Assembly: GCA_036971475.1 (NCBI GenBank)
Contig: JBAIZL010000001.1
Location: 98,497,850-98,561,849 of the forward strand
DNA from: Prosapia bicincta
Taxonomy: Eukaryota > Arthropoda > Insecta > Hemiptera > Cercopidae
DNA length: 64,000 nucleotides
Direction: 5' to 3'
This document shows positions 33,952 through 45,940 of this stretch, piece after piece (the stretch's first letter is position 1; the number at the start of each line of letters is the position of its first letter). A model generated the notes under the pieces. It did not search any database, was not told the DNA's origin, and saw only the letters and a list, made by a program, of their open reading frames with translations. The translations under genes were made by a program, and so were the position numbers.

Positions 33952-35157
33952 GTTGCTACTCTAACTTACATAGAATAACTTTCATAAGAATAATTGTATA
34001 CGCGTAGTAAACGCGTATTGGATTCCTGAAGTAAAGTTTCTTTTATAATAAATCGAATGAAAAGTATAAATAACAGAAAGAGACATGTGGACACTTTCTG
34101 ACTCATAAACAATCTGTATGGTAAAAAAATGATTTTATCGATAAGTTTTAAAAAAATAATGGTTTTTTAATTAAAACTCTCGCAGAAGTAATCGAGATTT
34201 GTTGTATAGGATAAAATATTGTATTTCTTCCAGCGATCGGAATCGATGTTATGTATCCCAGTTTTGTTTGTCTAATTTCGTTACAATAACGGAAACTATA
34301 GTCCATTTAATATCAGCAAATAATTCGGACAGCCATTGCAGTCGGGTTTGTTACAGATTTCATCAATTCAGGAGCTGTTTTTTTTCTATAACAACCGGGA
34401 TTTCCTGAGTTTACATATTTCTCATAACACGTCTCAGAATTATCTAATATTTTTCATCTTCAATCTTCTTCTTCTTCTGCATCATATGTGGAACGGGGAA
34501 ACTGCGTTGATATGTGGACGATCAAACGCTTTTCCACTCTAGTAATCTATATTTGACTTTTCTTAAAATTCCCTATAAAAATGTGTTTTACGAGACACCG
34601 GAAACTTTTCACCGCTTTCGCCCAGACTGAGACTAGTGGTTTCCATGGCAACCGAGATTGCTATTGTTCCCATATGCCATATTTTTCAATGAATTTCTTA
34701 CCGCACCTTATCTGGCTATTCCTTCTGCTTTCTTTTTCCTTTAAGAACTCCCAACGTGACAACGGCAGCGTCATGCTAACGAATTAGAAACACCGTTTTA
34801 AAACATCAACCCACTTACTCAACCGACTACCTTTCTAATTTTTAGAAACATACTTTTTTTAATTTTCTACTATAGAAAAATGCAGTTTGCCATCTAAGTT
34901 GATATTTCTAAAATCGTTGTGTCCATCTTTATTTTATAAGTGATTATTTTTCAAAACAACAAACACTGTTTGAATCAATAAATTAATGTACAATGAAATA
35001 AATGTTAAATTTTTAAAAAATATTCTGTGATATTTATTTATAACCTCTGTTCTATGCAGCATAACTTCCTTTTTTAAAAACTCAATAAAAACTATTGTAT
35101 GCATTTAAAAATATTTATTTATTTTTTATAATGTAGGTACATGTCTAAAGTTTTTAT
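33952..35157. other. AT-rich, gene-free; X-box-like palindrome
   Basis: gtttccatggcaacc at 34639-34653 resembles an RFX X-box. No open frame with a recognisable product is nearby. Otherwise nothing identified. Confidence 0.4.
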
Positions 35158-35906
35158 TTACATTGTTTTGAAGATCAAATCTGTTAGGTGACGTCCCTCA
35201 TTCTCCATACATTGCGTAAACCGATTTCTGGCGTTTGTCATGACTCTTGTTAGCGTAGCAGGTGTTATGTTGGCAATTTCTTCTTGGATGTTGGTCTTCA
35301 AAACATGTAGGGTTCTTGGAAGGTTCACATAAACACGGGATTTCAAAAAAACCCATAGAAAAAATCACAAGGGGACAGATCGGGAGAGCGTGCCGGCCAT
35401 TCCAAATCGTCTCTAATTGAGATGAGCTCACACGCGTTCATCCGAGAATTGAAGTCACGTTCTGAAGGTTCCTGCACTATCGCCATCTTATAGGGATGAA
35501 AATGAAGATCATCACGAAGAATTCTTCTCACAGAACGATCGGATAGTCCAAGGGCAGATGCATGTTTGCGCGCAGAACGCCATGGTGATCGCAACATTGA
35601 CGCTCTCACTGCTTCAATGTTCTCAGGTGATCTAATGGGCCGAGGGACTCCAGTTCTTCGTTTTGTCGCACTTGCAGTTTGTCTGAATGTAGTGACCCAT
35701 GTAACAATTGATTTGCAGTCTGGGACGGGAGCCAACGGGGCTAAATTAAAGCGATTCCGAAATGCGCGCTGTGTTGCAATAACCGAACATTCGCTTGAAA
35801 AGTAGGCCTCAACAGCAAAGGCACGCTCCTCACTATTCCAACGCATGATGGCGACAAAAACATGTCGGGACAAAACTTTACTGTACCTCCTCTTGAACGA
35901 GACCAC
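35158..35906 (-). pseudogene. Tc1/mariner-superfamily transposase, internally deleted and frameshifted
   Basis: The N-terminal part starts at an ATG at 35846 (MRWNSEERAFAVEAYF…) and shows a helix-turn-helix DNA-binding region with GRPR-like hinge GVPRPIRSPENIEAVRASM. It continues to RDFNSRMNACE, then jumps directly to DLEWPARSPDLSPCDFF, the block around the last catalytic acidic residue. The catalytic core with the first two Asp residues is missing, so an internal deletion of several hundred bases occurred. A frameshift near 35345, at an A-rich run, splits off the C-terminus (KSRVYVNLPRTL…). Not functional. Terminal inverted repeats were not located. Confidence 0.75.
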
Positions 35907-37273
35907 TAGCGCTCCGCTATAACATCAACTAACTGAATGGCGAGCATTTAAAAAAAGGAGGTTATGCTGTCGCACCTGTATATACTTATGTTAACATGTT
36001 CTATAGGTTTCATTCAAATTAGGTAGCTTCAGGGAAACTCACATCCCGAGCATTGATAGTTGTATATCTGTCACTAGTAGCGTGACCTTGAGGGTAAAAA
36101 CAATATTACCAGTTAATTTAGTTAAAACAGGATTAATACAGTTACAACAGGATAATAAAAACTAAAAAATCATCAGTCTTCTGTTGAAACGTGACGCTTT
36201 CCTTAAAGTAGTAACTGTGGCGAAATACATTAGCAAACGTACCATCGAAATATGTTTTAGTTGTATTCATGATTGTTATGACAAATTCATGTTTGTCAGA
36301 ATAGTATTTCCCGCTGAAAGTATTTTAGTTTTCGTTACTTGTTCAGGATCTCAACTTTACTCAACTCCTACTCAGTCTTCACCTTGTTTCTCGTTATTTT
36401 CTAATTAGTTGATTATAAACACTATTGTAATTGTTTGAAGAGCTATTGATTTATAATATTGGTATATTTTGATGAAAGTAATAAACGTATACCTTGACGA
36501 AAAAAGAAACCCTTTACGGTATGGAACAGTATGGCCGAGGTGATTTATCCGACGTAGTAAAGTGGCGTGAACGATCTGGCTCTTACATACAGACCGATTA
36601 ATCTCCCAAATGAAACCGATTTTCTATGTACCTTGGTATTAAAATGCGTTCTTGTTGTCTAGACCCCTATAAAATATCCTACTTAACGATTAATTATTTA
36701 CACGTTTAAAACAATCAAACTGTAAAAATATTGAGATCTTATACAATATTACATTTTTAGTTCGTTTTTATCAAGTCAATGATAAATATCTATTAAAAAG
36801 TCTTGATAAAAGAGTAGAAATTAATTTGAGTTTAATTTCCCTCAATAAGGTAGAACAGAAATATTTCAGGAATAACAATGTGATGCACAAAATTGAACTA
36901 TGATTTTTTTAGTAATGTCTCATGTATGAAAATATTTTTTAAATTATTATTAAAAATACATTATTTACCTACAAAAGTAATTATCTATTTTCAATTTTAT
37001 TTTGATCAAATGACAAGACTACATCAAATAGTTGCTTTAATCTTGAACATGGTTATTGTCAAACGATTTCAATGTATGTACTTGTTTACAATTCATCAGT
37101 TTCATTCCCAAGAGTAAATTTGACTGTCACATATTGGCACCACTGATTTCCCTCGTGATTTGCGGATATGGATGTGTTTTGACAACCTATTTTATTTGTT
37201 AATGTACTTTGAAGCAACTCGGCAACAGACATTCACCTTCTACATTTTTAAACAACTCTATTAATGGATGCCA

Positions 37274-37276
<3 letters not shown>
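35907..37276. other. AT-rich, gene-free
   Basis: No exon, RNA gene or element recognised. Confidence 0.4.
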
Positions 37277-37353
<77 letters not shown>

Positions 37354-37555
37354 ACCACTACAGTTATCACATCTGGTCCTATGAAATGTGTGTGAGTTTA
37401 GTTGTATACTATAAATTCCAATTTATTCAGTATAAAAATCTGTCTTAAATAACAGCAAGAAAAAAACTCCAAATTATTTTCATGGAAGGTATATTTTTAT
37501 GTATAAATATCTTTATATATATATATATATTCCATCCGTGAAGGAATACGTATCA

Positions 37556-37619
<64 letters not shown>

Positions 37620-37913
37620 TATAGTATGGTGTAACGTTTTCTTGAAATATAGTTGAATAAAGATATTTCAAATACAAGAATTGTTTTAATTTTTATTTTT
37701 TAAACTTTTCACCAATAAAATAAGTGTTAGTATCTTTAGAAAAACAGGATATCGTTGTTTTTCTTGAAGATGCTAATACTAGTTGTATTGGAGAAAACTT
37801 TAGAAAAAATAAATAAAGAAAAAGTAAATAAATTAAAACAATTGTTGTACAGTATTTTAAATAAATATACTGTATATAAATTAATTCATGTTTATAATAA
37901 GACAGTATATAGG

Positions 37914-37952
<39 letters not shown>
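37277..37952. repeat. Cluster of (CT)n and (TA)n arrays
   Basis: (CT)n 37277-37312, (TA)n 37312-37350, 37514-37530, 37557-37616 and 37917-37952. After the third (TA)n comes tatggtgtaacgttttcttg…, the same junction type as at 60575. This suggests a solo element end inserted in (TA)n. Confidence 0.85.
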
Positions 37953-37957
<5 letters not shown>

Positions 37958-38039
37958 CTTAATATAAACTTGAATTATTTTTTTCATCATAATGATATTT
38001 GATTAACTATATTTTTAGTTAATCAACGATTGGTACTAA

Positions 38040-38640
38040 CGAACAAACTTGAAGGTTTGTTAAACCTTGAACATGCAACATATAAATGGCCATGTGAAAA
38101 GCACTGATTTAGTAGATCCAACCTATAAATTTACATTGCTTGGTTTTGTGACTGACTTATTAATAGCCATTGCGAATTGGATATTGCGTTTGAACGGGAT
38201 GGGTGAGGGAGAAGGAATCACTAGGGTCCGTGGTGTAAGAAGTTAACCTTGAAACTTGTTTAAAATGTCTAAGCCCTAAGACCATTACCCATGCCATTTT
38301 TTATGATCTATTGCATGTCATTGCATAGCTTTGTTGGATTCAAATTTCGAAACAAAATGATTGGAAAACCGATCGTAAGCTATGTGGTGGCATTCCCGAT
38401 ATAGCAAATGAATTCGAGACTTCAATAGGATAGTTGACAATTTCCTCAGGATCGACAACAGTGCCAATGGACTTGAATGATATTTCGTTGTCAGGTAATG
38501 ACTGTCGTATTTTAAATTTAATGGTGAGAAATCTACATTTATACAGCCAAAAAAGCTCGCTCATATAGGCACGAATGATTAGGGTAATTATTTTACAAAT
38601 CTGGAAGTATTCTTTCAATCAAAGCTTTTTTTTGTAGCCA
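38040..38640 (-). pseudogene. Helitron/PIF1-type helicase relic
   Basis: The - strand keeps the order of the C-terminal helicase region. First comes DPEEIVNYPIE…SGMPPHSLR (the NSL…SGMPPHxL motif before motif V). Then comes a degraded LCN(G)T block near 38310. Last comes IPFKRNIQFAMAINKS (the P(F/I)xLAFAMTINKAQGQS motif) with CMF-like remains of the HGxLYVACSRV end near 38060. Stops and frameshifts are frequent. Typical of Helitron Rep/helicase proteins; host PIF1 is less likely given the decay. Confidence 0.6.
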
Positions 38641-39767
38641 CCAATTTTTCGGGAATCGAATGCAATATGTATTTTCATAGGAATGATTTTTTCCGTTGCC
38701 AATGTTGAAGTAACTGTTCATAGAATGCCAACGTCAATTGATCAATTTGAAGTTATATATATATAACCTAAGTTATTTAAAATATAACTTTTCCTTTAGG
38801 TTATATATTTAAATACCTCAACACTCTTTAGTATCGCCTTCAGGATTCTAATTAATAACACCAATACAAATGTAACATTACTGGCATTTATTCTTGACAT
38901 TTAATTAATACACATTATACCCATTTACCGCAATACTATTTAGTGACAAGATTGATTCCTTAACTAATATTACAATTACAAACAAATTAAAAGGTGGACT
39001 CCTGAGGCTTCAGGTTATTACTATAAAGTTTAATAATGACAGTGTTAATTTCTCTTTCTCTAGGGTCGTTTTTATGGATCTTTTTTATAAATTAGAACGT
39101 GATGAAAAAACTAGATTATTATTTTATACTAATGTTTTTAAAATTGTTCTGAATTTACTGTTTATAAAGCTCTGTTGGCTAATTTTAATGTAAAAAGAAA
39201 GTACTTATTGTTTGTTGATTTCCTGAGATCTTGACCGTTGATACTGCTTCGATGCACTTTCACATAACTAACATTTTTCCTAATTCTTTACTAAATTATT
39301 TACGTCGCACTTTTTTAAATTATACAAACACAAAAAAATACATTTCTCTTAATTCTATTGACAAAATTTACCCCTTATTAACATTACTGACACTTGGTCC
39401 CCCACAATACGTCTGCCCTCTTCTGAAGTTCCTCCATGACTCCTCTCGATCACTCCCTTTTCCAACTTCGCATCATCTCTCCCTCTTCACGTATTTTAGT
39501 TAATTTGGTTATCCCCAAACCCATCTACAAAGAGCCTTCTCTAACGGTACAGTGTTATTATAACCCAGGTATTTTGGTCCTTGAAAAGTCCTATCTTAAA
39601 ATAGTTGGACCCTTCTTTTGTCAAAGTTTCCCGCAGTCCCTCTATGACTACATGAAATAGAACAATGGTTAAGTACTTTGACCGTACTTTTAGGAACTAT
39701 TCTTGTCGATTTGGCTTAATATTTTTTCCGATTATTTATTGTTTAGCCTCATGCGTTTATGTTATAA
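38641..39767. other. AT-rich, gene-free
   Basis: Only short unrecognised frames. A small inverted motif around ataaccta lies at about 38755-38815. Confidence 0.4.
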
Positions 39768-39896
<129 letters not shown>

Positions 39897-39919
39897 TGTA
39901 GCAGTAGTTCCATCTATAT

Positions 39920-40093
39920 GAGGGGTTCCCAAACATATTGGTACCACGCCCCCTTTTCTTGAAATGTAACCCTTCCACGTCCCCTTTTCTTGAAATGTAA
40001 CCCTTCCACGCCCCCTTTTCTAGAAATGTAACCCTTCCACGCCCCCTTCCCTTTACACTATAAATAAATGGTATGAGCATACTGAAAAGAAAC

Positions 40094-40151
<58 letters not shown>

Positions 40152-40843
40152 TTATTTATTTATACATACTTTCACAAGAAACATGATTTCAAGTTTTAAT
40201 TCGCAAGGTAAATTTTAACTGATAAGAGGAAAATCTGTTAGTGAGATGGATGAGCTTGAATTTATTTCCCTAGTATGGTTTTTTGAGTAGTATTTTAGCA
40301 AGGGTGTGCCGCGTTGTAACGCAAGTCATTAGCAACATCGTTTGTTCCTATATTTTGTTTTATTTCAATAAGCCATGAAAATGTTTTTTGCACAAGTAGG
40401 TGCTTGAAAAAGGAAGTATAGTTGAAGAGCTGGCTGTTATAACACTTCTAATGTTCTAACAAAAATGAAGATTTGAGCATTGTGCCGCTGTTGCTACATT
40501 GAATGACAAACATTCGTTTCGCGACACTTTTGTACTATTATTCTATTCAAACTGCCATGTTGATTTAATTTCAAGTTTACAAAACTTGCACAACCTTTAC
40601 TTATACTTCCCTTATAAATGCATACATATCAGTTGAATTTTCTGATCATCATATTCAATAAAATTACATATGTAAACAAATCTGCGGTGTTAATTTAGTT
40701 TCACATTTTCATAAATTGTGTACTTAGATTTTAAGTAGATTAGAAATTATCGTACTATTTTCACTGTCTCAACTGGTCTCAAGCACCCGCTGACTTGCCT
40801 TTACGCCCCCCAAGGGGGGCGCGCCCCAGTTTGGGAACCTATG
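39920..40843. mobile_element. hAT-like non-autonomous element (924 bp) with perfect 8-bp target duplication
   Basis: atctatat flanks both ends (39912-39919 and 40844-40851). Ends are GAGGGGTTCCCAAAC and, reverse-complemented, CATAGGTTCCCAAAC (12 of 15 match), a hAT-style terminus. Inside, a 31-bp unit (anchor ttcttgaaatgtaacccttc) is tandemly repeated about three times near 39945-40045, and a (TA)n tract lies at 40098-40147. No transposase frame. Confidence 0.8.
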
Positions 40844-40851
40844 ATCTATAT

Positions 40852-41274
40852 TTATATTGCTTAGATTTCAATGTAAGTGACTGAAAGTAGTAGCATTTTC
40901 TAAATTATAGAAAAATTGTAAAGTCCGATTGCAGCGCTGCCTACCGGATGAAATTGTGAATCTAAACCATACACGAATAAACTTAAACACGCATAAAAAT
41001 CTGTCCAACCGTTTAGGAATTCAGTGACATACACACGGACAGAATATATATATGTGTGTGTGTGTGTAAGATTTGAAATCGAGATGGTTCCAAATTTATA
41101 TTAAAAAGGAATGAACTGTACTCCTGAAATATAGAAGGAAGTGTGTTATATCTACCTGATTATACAATTCATATGGTTGACAAACTGGTGAACGTGATTC
41201 AGGGGGTGGGTTAACGTTTTACGACCCCCTGTTAATGGCCAAAGGCTTGGGGTACTTCGGATGTGCCCGATAAC
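40852..41274. other. Microsatellite-tailed repeat end, otherwise nothing
   Basis: 40930-41070 reads aaaaatctgtccaaccgttt … agaatatatatatgtgtgtg. This is the style of a dispersed-element 3' end with a simple-repeat tail, similar in kind to 9417-9620. Family unknown. Confidence 0.35.
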
Positions 41275-41278
41275 GTGT

Positions 41279-41667
41279 AGTGCCATTTCGGCAAAGGTGC
41301 TATCTCGCCGAATTTCTACGAAAAGGGCAGGTAGTTGGCAGTTCCACAAAAAGAGGCAACTCTTTACCTGCCCACTAGTGCTATTTCGGCAAAAACCTAT
41401 ACTTGACAGTTTGACAGGTCTACAATAACTGTTTGAATTCAATGCGTTTCAAGGCGTTCTTATAAATGGGTAGAATGTTATCTAATTTGTTGATGTTTGT
41501 AACAGTGGATGTGGCTCGTTTGCCAGTCAAATAAATTTTACAATTAAATACTTATAATGTAAACAACATAGTGAGAATAAAAAAAAAAAATATTTTCAAA
41601 TTGTAAAACCGAGCTTGCCGAAATGGCACTGTTCTCTTGGAATTTTGTTGCTTGCCGAAATAGCACT
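41279..41667. repeat. Foldback unit with four copies of a GTGCCATTTCGGCAA motif
   Basis: Two direct copies, agtgccatttcggcaa (41279-41294) and agtgctatttcggcaa (41377-41392), face two inverted copies (41615-41630 and 41652-41667). A decayed fifth copy follows the first. Between the first two lies a gggcaggta … tacctgccc stem. The nested inverted layout suggests a small foldback transposon of unknown class. Confidence 0.65.
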
Positions 41668-42900
41668 CAACCCCCGATAATACCAGTAGTCGATTAATAA
41701 CTAATGGAAACCAATTATGGAAAACAGAGTTATTTGACAAGTAGAAAAGGTATGAATTCAAAAGGTTTTCCTTACCACTCTATTACACCTTAAGTTCGAG
41801 AATGGAAAGTACACTGCTAGTAGTTTATTTCGGAGGATGTGGTTGAGGACTATTGACTAGTAGTAATATTGGCGAGCATCATTACTACTATGGAGTTATT
41901 TATTGACTGCCTGAAAGATAACACACTTGTACACATCAACTCAGCCACACCTAACAGAGGCGAAGCTGCAGCGGTAGACCGTTAAATAGTAGAGTATACG
42001 CGTTGCTAGCTCGTCTCAAACTGGGATAATTAATTCTTCTAATGTGAAACGTATGATTCCTATGTATTTAATTAAGACATAATTCTTAATACGGATCAAA
42101 GAATAAACCTAATCTGTGGCGGTGTCCTTAATCAAAACCAAAACATCTATAGGCTTAATTTATAAACTACAATACCACTATTTGAAATGTATGCTTTTTA
42201 AAATATGTTCTGAAAAAAATATTAATTCTTTCATAGTCTAAGATTATTTAATTTTAAACACTTCAACAGGTTCTAACTAAACTCTTTATAGAAAATAATA
42301 AAACTATAAAAAATAAAGCACTTTAAAAACTCCAAATGAATTCAAACAACAAACTTCTCCTTGCGTACTTGTCCCGGGAAAGAGCGGGAACAAAAGGCAA
42401 TCAAGAGCAAGGACTAAAACCAGCACAATGGCGACAATTGCTGTGTACAGTCCATGCCGAAACTCTGTATTAAATACGTTGCACTTTTCACGTTAATAAT
42501 ATGTATAATTTTGTTCATACTAATTATTAAAACTTTCAACAGATATTGGTCAAACATTTACAACGATTCGGCTGCTTAGTGCGTTACATAGTCGAACATT
42601 TCAAGTCTAAACATATGTTTTACAATGGCCGTTATTGCCCCGTAAACCATGAATGCAATGAGGGGGGGTACCTCGAGTGGGAAGGTTGGAGGACGAATGA
42701 TAAGTTTCTTTTTAATCTTTTAAAGAATATTAAAAAGATTTTAATCTTTCACAAATTATTTTTAATTTATAAAAAACTTGACATTATGTGCAAACTTTCA
42801 AAACACAATTTAAAAATTATAACTTAGATATGTTTCGTATAAAACGAGTAAACATTAGCCATATACAGATGTAGTGAAATACTTCACACTGGATAACGCT
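41668..42900. other. Gene-free stretch
   Basis: No exon or element recognised. Confidence 0.4.
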
Positions 42901-43020
42901 TATCGCCTAATTTTACACCTTCAGCTCTGAAAAAACAAATAGCACTTACAATCATCGCAAATTCTCCCTCGGTAAACGATGTTCTCGGAGGCATCTTGAA
43001 AATAAAATGCACTCGTAAAT
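42901..43020 (-). repeat. Exon-like inverted arm, left
   Basis: Inverted copy of 43502-43620 (about 88% alike by eye). On the - strand an ATG at 42994 opens MPPRTSFTEGEFAMI, directly followed by a splice-donor-like GTAAGT (42944-42949). Could be the first exon of an unknown gene or transposase. Confidence 0.45.
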
Positions 43021-43501
43021 TAATAAATCAATTCACCGAAACTTTAAAACAAACTTTAACACTATTGACCTTTAAACAAATTTAACAAAACAAATAATAT
43101 ATTCCGCAAACAGTACACTTAAAACTTAGTACTTGAGTATGAGAAACCTAATCACTTTGTGACGATGTGAAACTGCGGGACGTGTTGTTCTATTAATAGG
43201 TTTTACCTGAACCACCAACTTAGGAGAACAATAAGGTTATGTACAAAGGTAATATTTTTAAAAACCAAAGATTGTCACATAATAATTTAAAAATGCCAAA
43301 CTATATTTGTTTTGTTAAACCCGCCTTCTGAGCAGATATGACAAAAAAAACATTGCCAGGTTTTGTCCGGCTTCGGAGAATTGTACGATAGATGTTATTG
43401 GAGCTAAAACGCATACCGCCTTTGCCGAGATATACCTGGCAGTGGAGTGCAAAGGATTAGTCACCGAATTCTGGGCAGTAGTTGTCACTCTGCTCTTGTG
43501 T

Positions 43502-43620
43502 ATTTACGAGTGCATTTTATCTTCAAGATGCCTTCGAGAACAGCGTTTACCGAGGGTGAATTTGCGATGATTGTAAGTGCTATTTGTTTTTTCAAAGCTG
43601 AATGTGTACATTTAGGCGAT
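43502..43620 (+). repeat. Exon-like inverted arm, right
   Basis: On the + strand an ATG at 43528 opens MPSRTAFTEGEFAMI, followed by GTAAGT (43573-43578). It is divergent from the left arm, ~530 bp between the ATGs. Similarity extends past the donor into the putative intron. Confidence 0.45.
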
Positions 43621-44486
43621 AAAAAAACCCAAAAAACCCAAACAAATCTTAAAGCTGCCGTTGAAGGTCCAAAGCCCTCAAGAAAAAACTGATGGGAATT
43701 TGTTCTTACATTCAAATCTGACTTTAAACAGAGCCTGTTTGAGCGGGCATCCCCGGGGGCTCACGGGCAGACTGATAGGTAACATACTGTACTCTACCTT
43801 AACCTCGGACGGCAGAGGCGATTGCACGCTCCAGCGCACATTTCCTCTGTATGCAATAAAAATCAATAACGCAACTAATTCAAAACCATACATAAACAGT
43901 TTATATACATTGTATATGTTGAGATTTTATTCTTTAAAACAAGCTAAGAATCATTTCAATCGGACAAAGGAGCGTGAGATAAAGTTGCTGTACTAAATCT
44001 ACAGCCACTTCCCTAATAAATGAGATAAAATTTCATATTTCATTTTTAGGTTACTAATGAGTCACATAATATGGTATAAAAATTTCACAAAGATTGGACC
44101 AGTGTTTTAATGCAGGTATGTCTTAAACTTGAACGTCAGTATAAAAAGGGTGATAAAGTCGTACTTTTTTCTTTATATCTTAAACTAAGTTTACCAAAAA
44201 TCGTGCTAAATTTTTGTTGTTGTTGTATACATAGATGCAGAATTAAACAAGCTAATTAATGGTGAGAATAGTTTTAATCTAGCACGAATGGTTCGCTTGT
44301 AGTTAAAGCTCAAACTCAGGGGTCCAAAATTTCTGCGTCGACTATAGATCTGTTTATAAATGCACAAAGTCTGTAAAAGATGTTAGCGACAGGCTCATAT
44401 TTGAGAAATAAAACTTAGGAAAACGAACTCGCCACGGCTTATGTTCAAGAAGTTGTAACGGAGGATGAACTTTTAACGAACTTTAA
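43621..44486. other. Gene-free stretch
   Basis: 43730-43850 is GC-richer with short unrecognised frames on both strands. Nothing else noted. Confidence 0.35.
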
Positions 44487-44890
44487 AAGAAGTCTCATAG
44501 ACTCAATATGTCTTTGTACAGTTACAGTTTTGAATAATAAAAATTTTAAAGTTGGCTTTCACTACTTTAATATTCATACAAGCTTTTAACCTGAGATCCT
44601 AACTAAATACCACACTGTAGACATTCATAAATTAAAAGTTCACTGAATATTTTTCAAGGAATAAACTTAATTAACTCACTGTCTCAACTCTCTGAAGAAG
44701 TCTCAATATTTCTTTGTACAGTTACAGTTTTGATAATAAAAATTTTAAAGTTTGCTTTCACTACCTTAATATTTATGCAAGCTTTTAACCTGATATATAA
44801 CTAAATGCCACAATGTAGACATACTTGAATTTAAACTTCATTGAATATATTTCAAGAAATAAATTTAATTAACTCATTGTCTACTTTTAA
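44487..44890. repeat. ~207-bp tandem duplication
   Basis: Copy 1 starts gaagtctcatagactcaata and copy 2 gaagtctcaatatttctttg at about 44695. Shared blocks include tttgtacagttacagttttg and caagcttttaacctga. Copies are diverged by several percent plus small indels. Confidence 0.8.
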
Positions 44891-45940
44891 ACATTGTAAT
44901 GTTGTGCAATTGCTTTCAATTTTTAAAACCTTGGCTTATGAGTATAAAGTAACTTCTAATTATAAGCTGTCCTACTGTTGTGAGTAATCTACTCTTACAC
45001 AGGTCTGTGAAAGCTACTCTGATTTTGCCGCTGAGATTTCTTATTCTCTAACTATAAGCTATCCTATTTTAGAAAACGACTTACTTCCGTCTAATAGTGT
45101 TATTTCAACTCTTTACATACTTTGAGTTTGTTTTCCTATGTTAACAGTTTCAGGACCAATCTTATATGGGTTTTGCTATATTTGAGCAAATCACTGATAA
45201 TATTACGCACTTTACCAACTGTTACTGCAACTGCTTTTGCCAAAATGTTATATGTTTATTCGTTGCCATTCATGAATAATGTTATCAGTGCAAGTTTTAA
45301 GAGAATCAGCTGACACTTTGAATGGCAGGCCAGGAAACTGATCATCAATCACTGAGGTTCAAACATTTTTAACTGTTACCTACCCACTTATATAGAGTAG
45401 ATGTGCCATTGTTAAATGCAATTTTGAGGTTAAATAGAAAAACTATTTTAATATGATAATTTTTGTCAACTCGTCCCAGTGTTGCTATCATAAGGTCTTA
45501 CAGTTACCAAACACTTGCTACAAACGGTTTGGTTACTTCATAGATTGGTCTCTTTAATTATTGAATGGTCTCATATATTTATATTACTTTGCATAACTTT
45601 ATCATTAGATAGAATATCAAATCTTATGCTTAGAGTTGAATGTACATAGTAAAATTGCCATAGTTATTCAAAAACTTTAGGTGTTTTTTTATAACTGGAT
45701 GATGGTGAAGGTACTCGAGGATAAAGAAAGGTAGTTTTTATAACCCCCTGCTCTTCATTTTTGTCCAATATTAAGCAAGCCACCAGTTTGAGACATATGC
45801 GTAAGTTGAGTCATCAAAACCTGATCAATTCATTGTCTGTTGCTAGTTAGCCTTAATGACAAAAAAGGCTATTTGATGCCTTATATTTGAAAAAAATTCT
45901 TTTTGTTTTTATATTGGGCAACACAACCATTGGAAAAATA
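44891..45940. other. Gene-free stretch left of the mariner
   Basis: AT-rich; no feature recognised. Confidence 0.4.
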
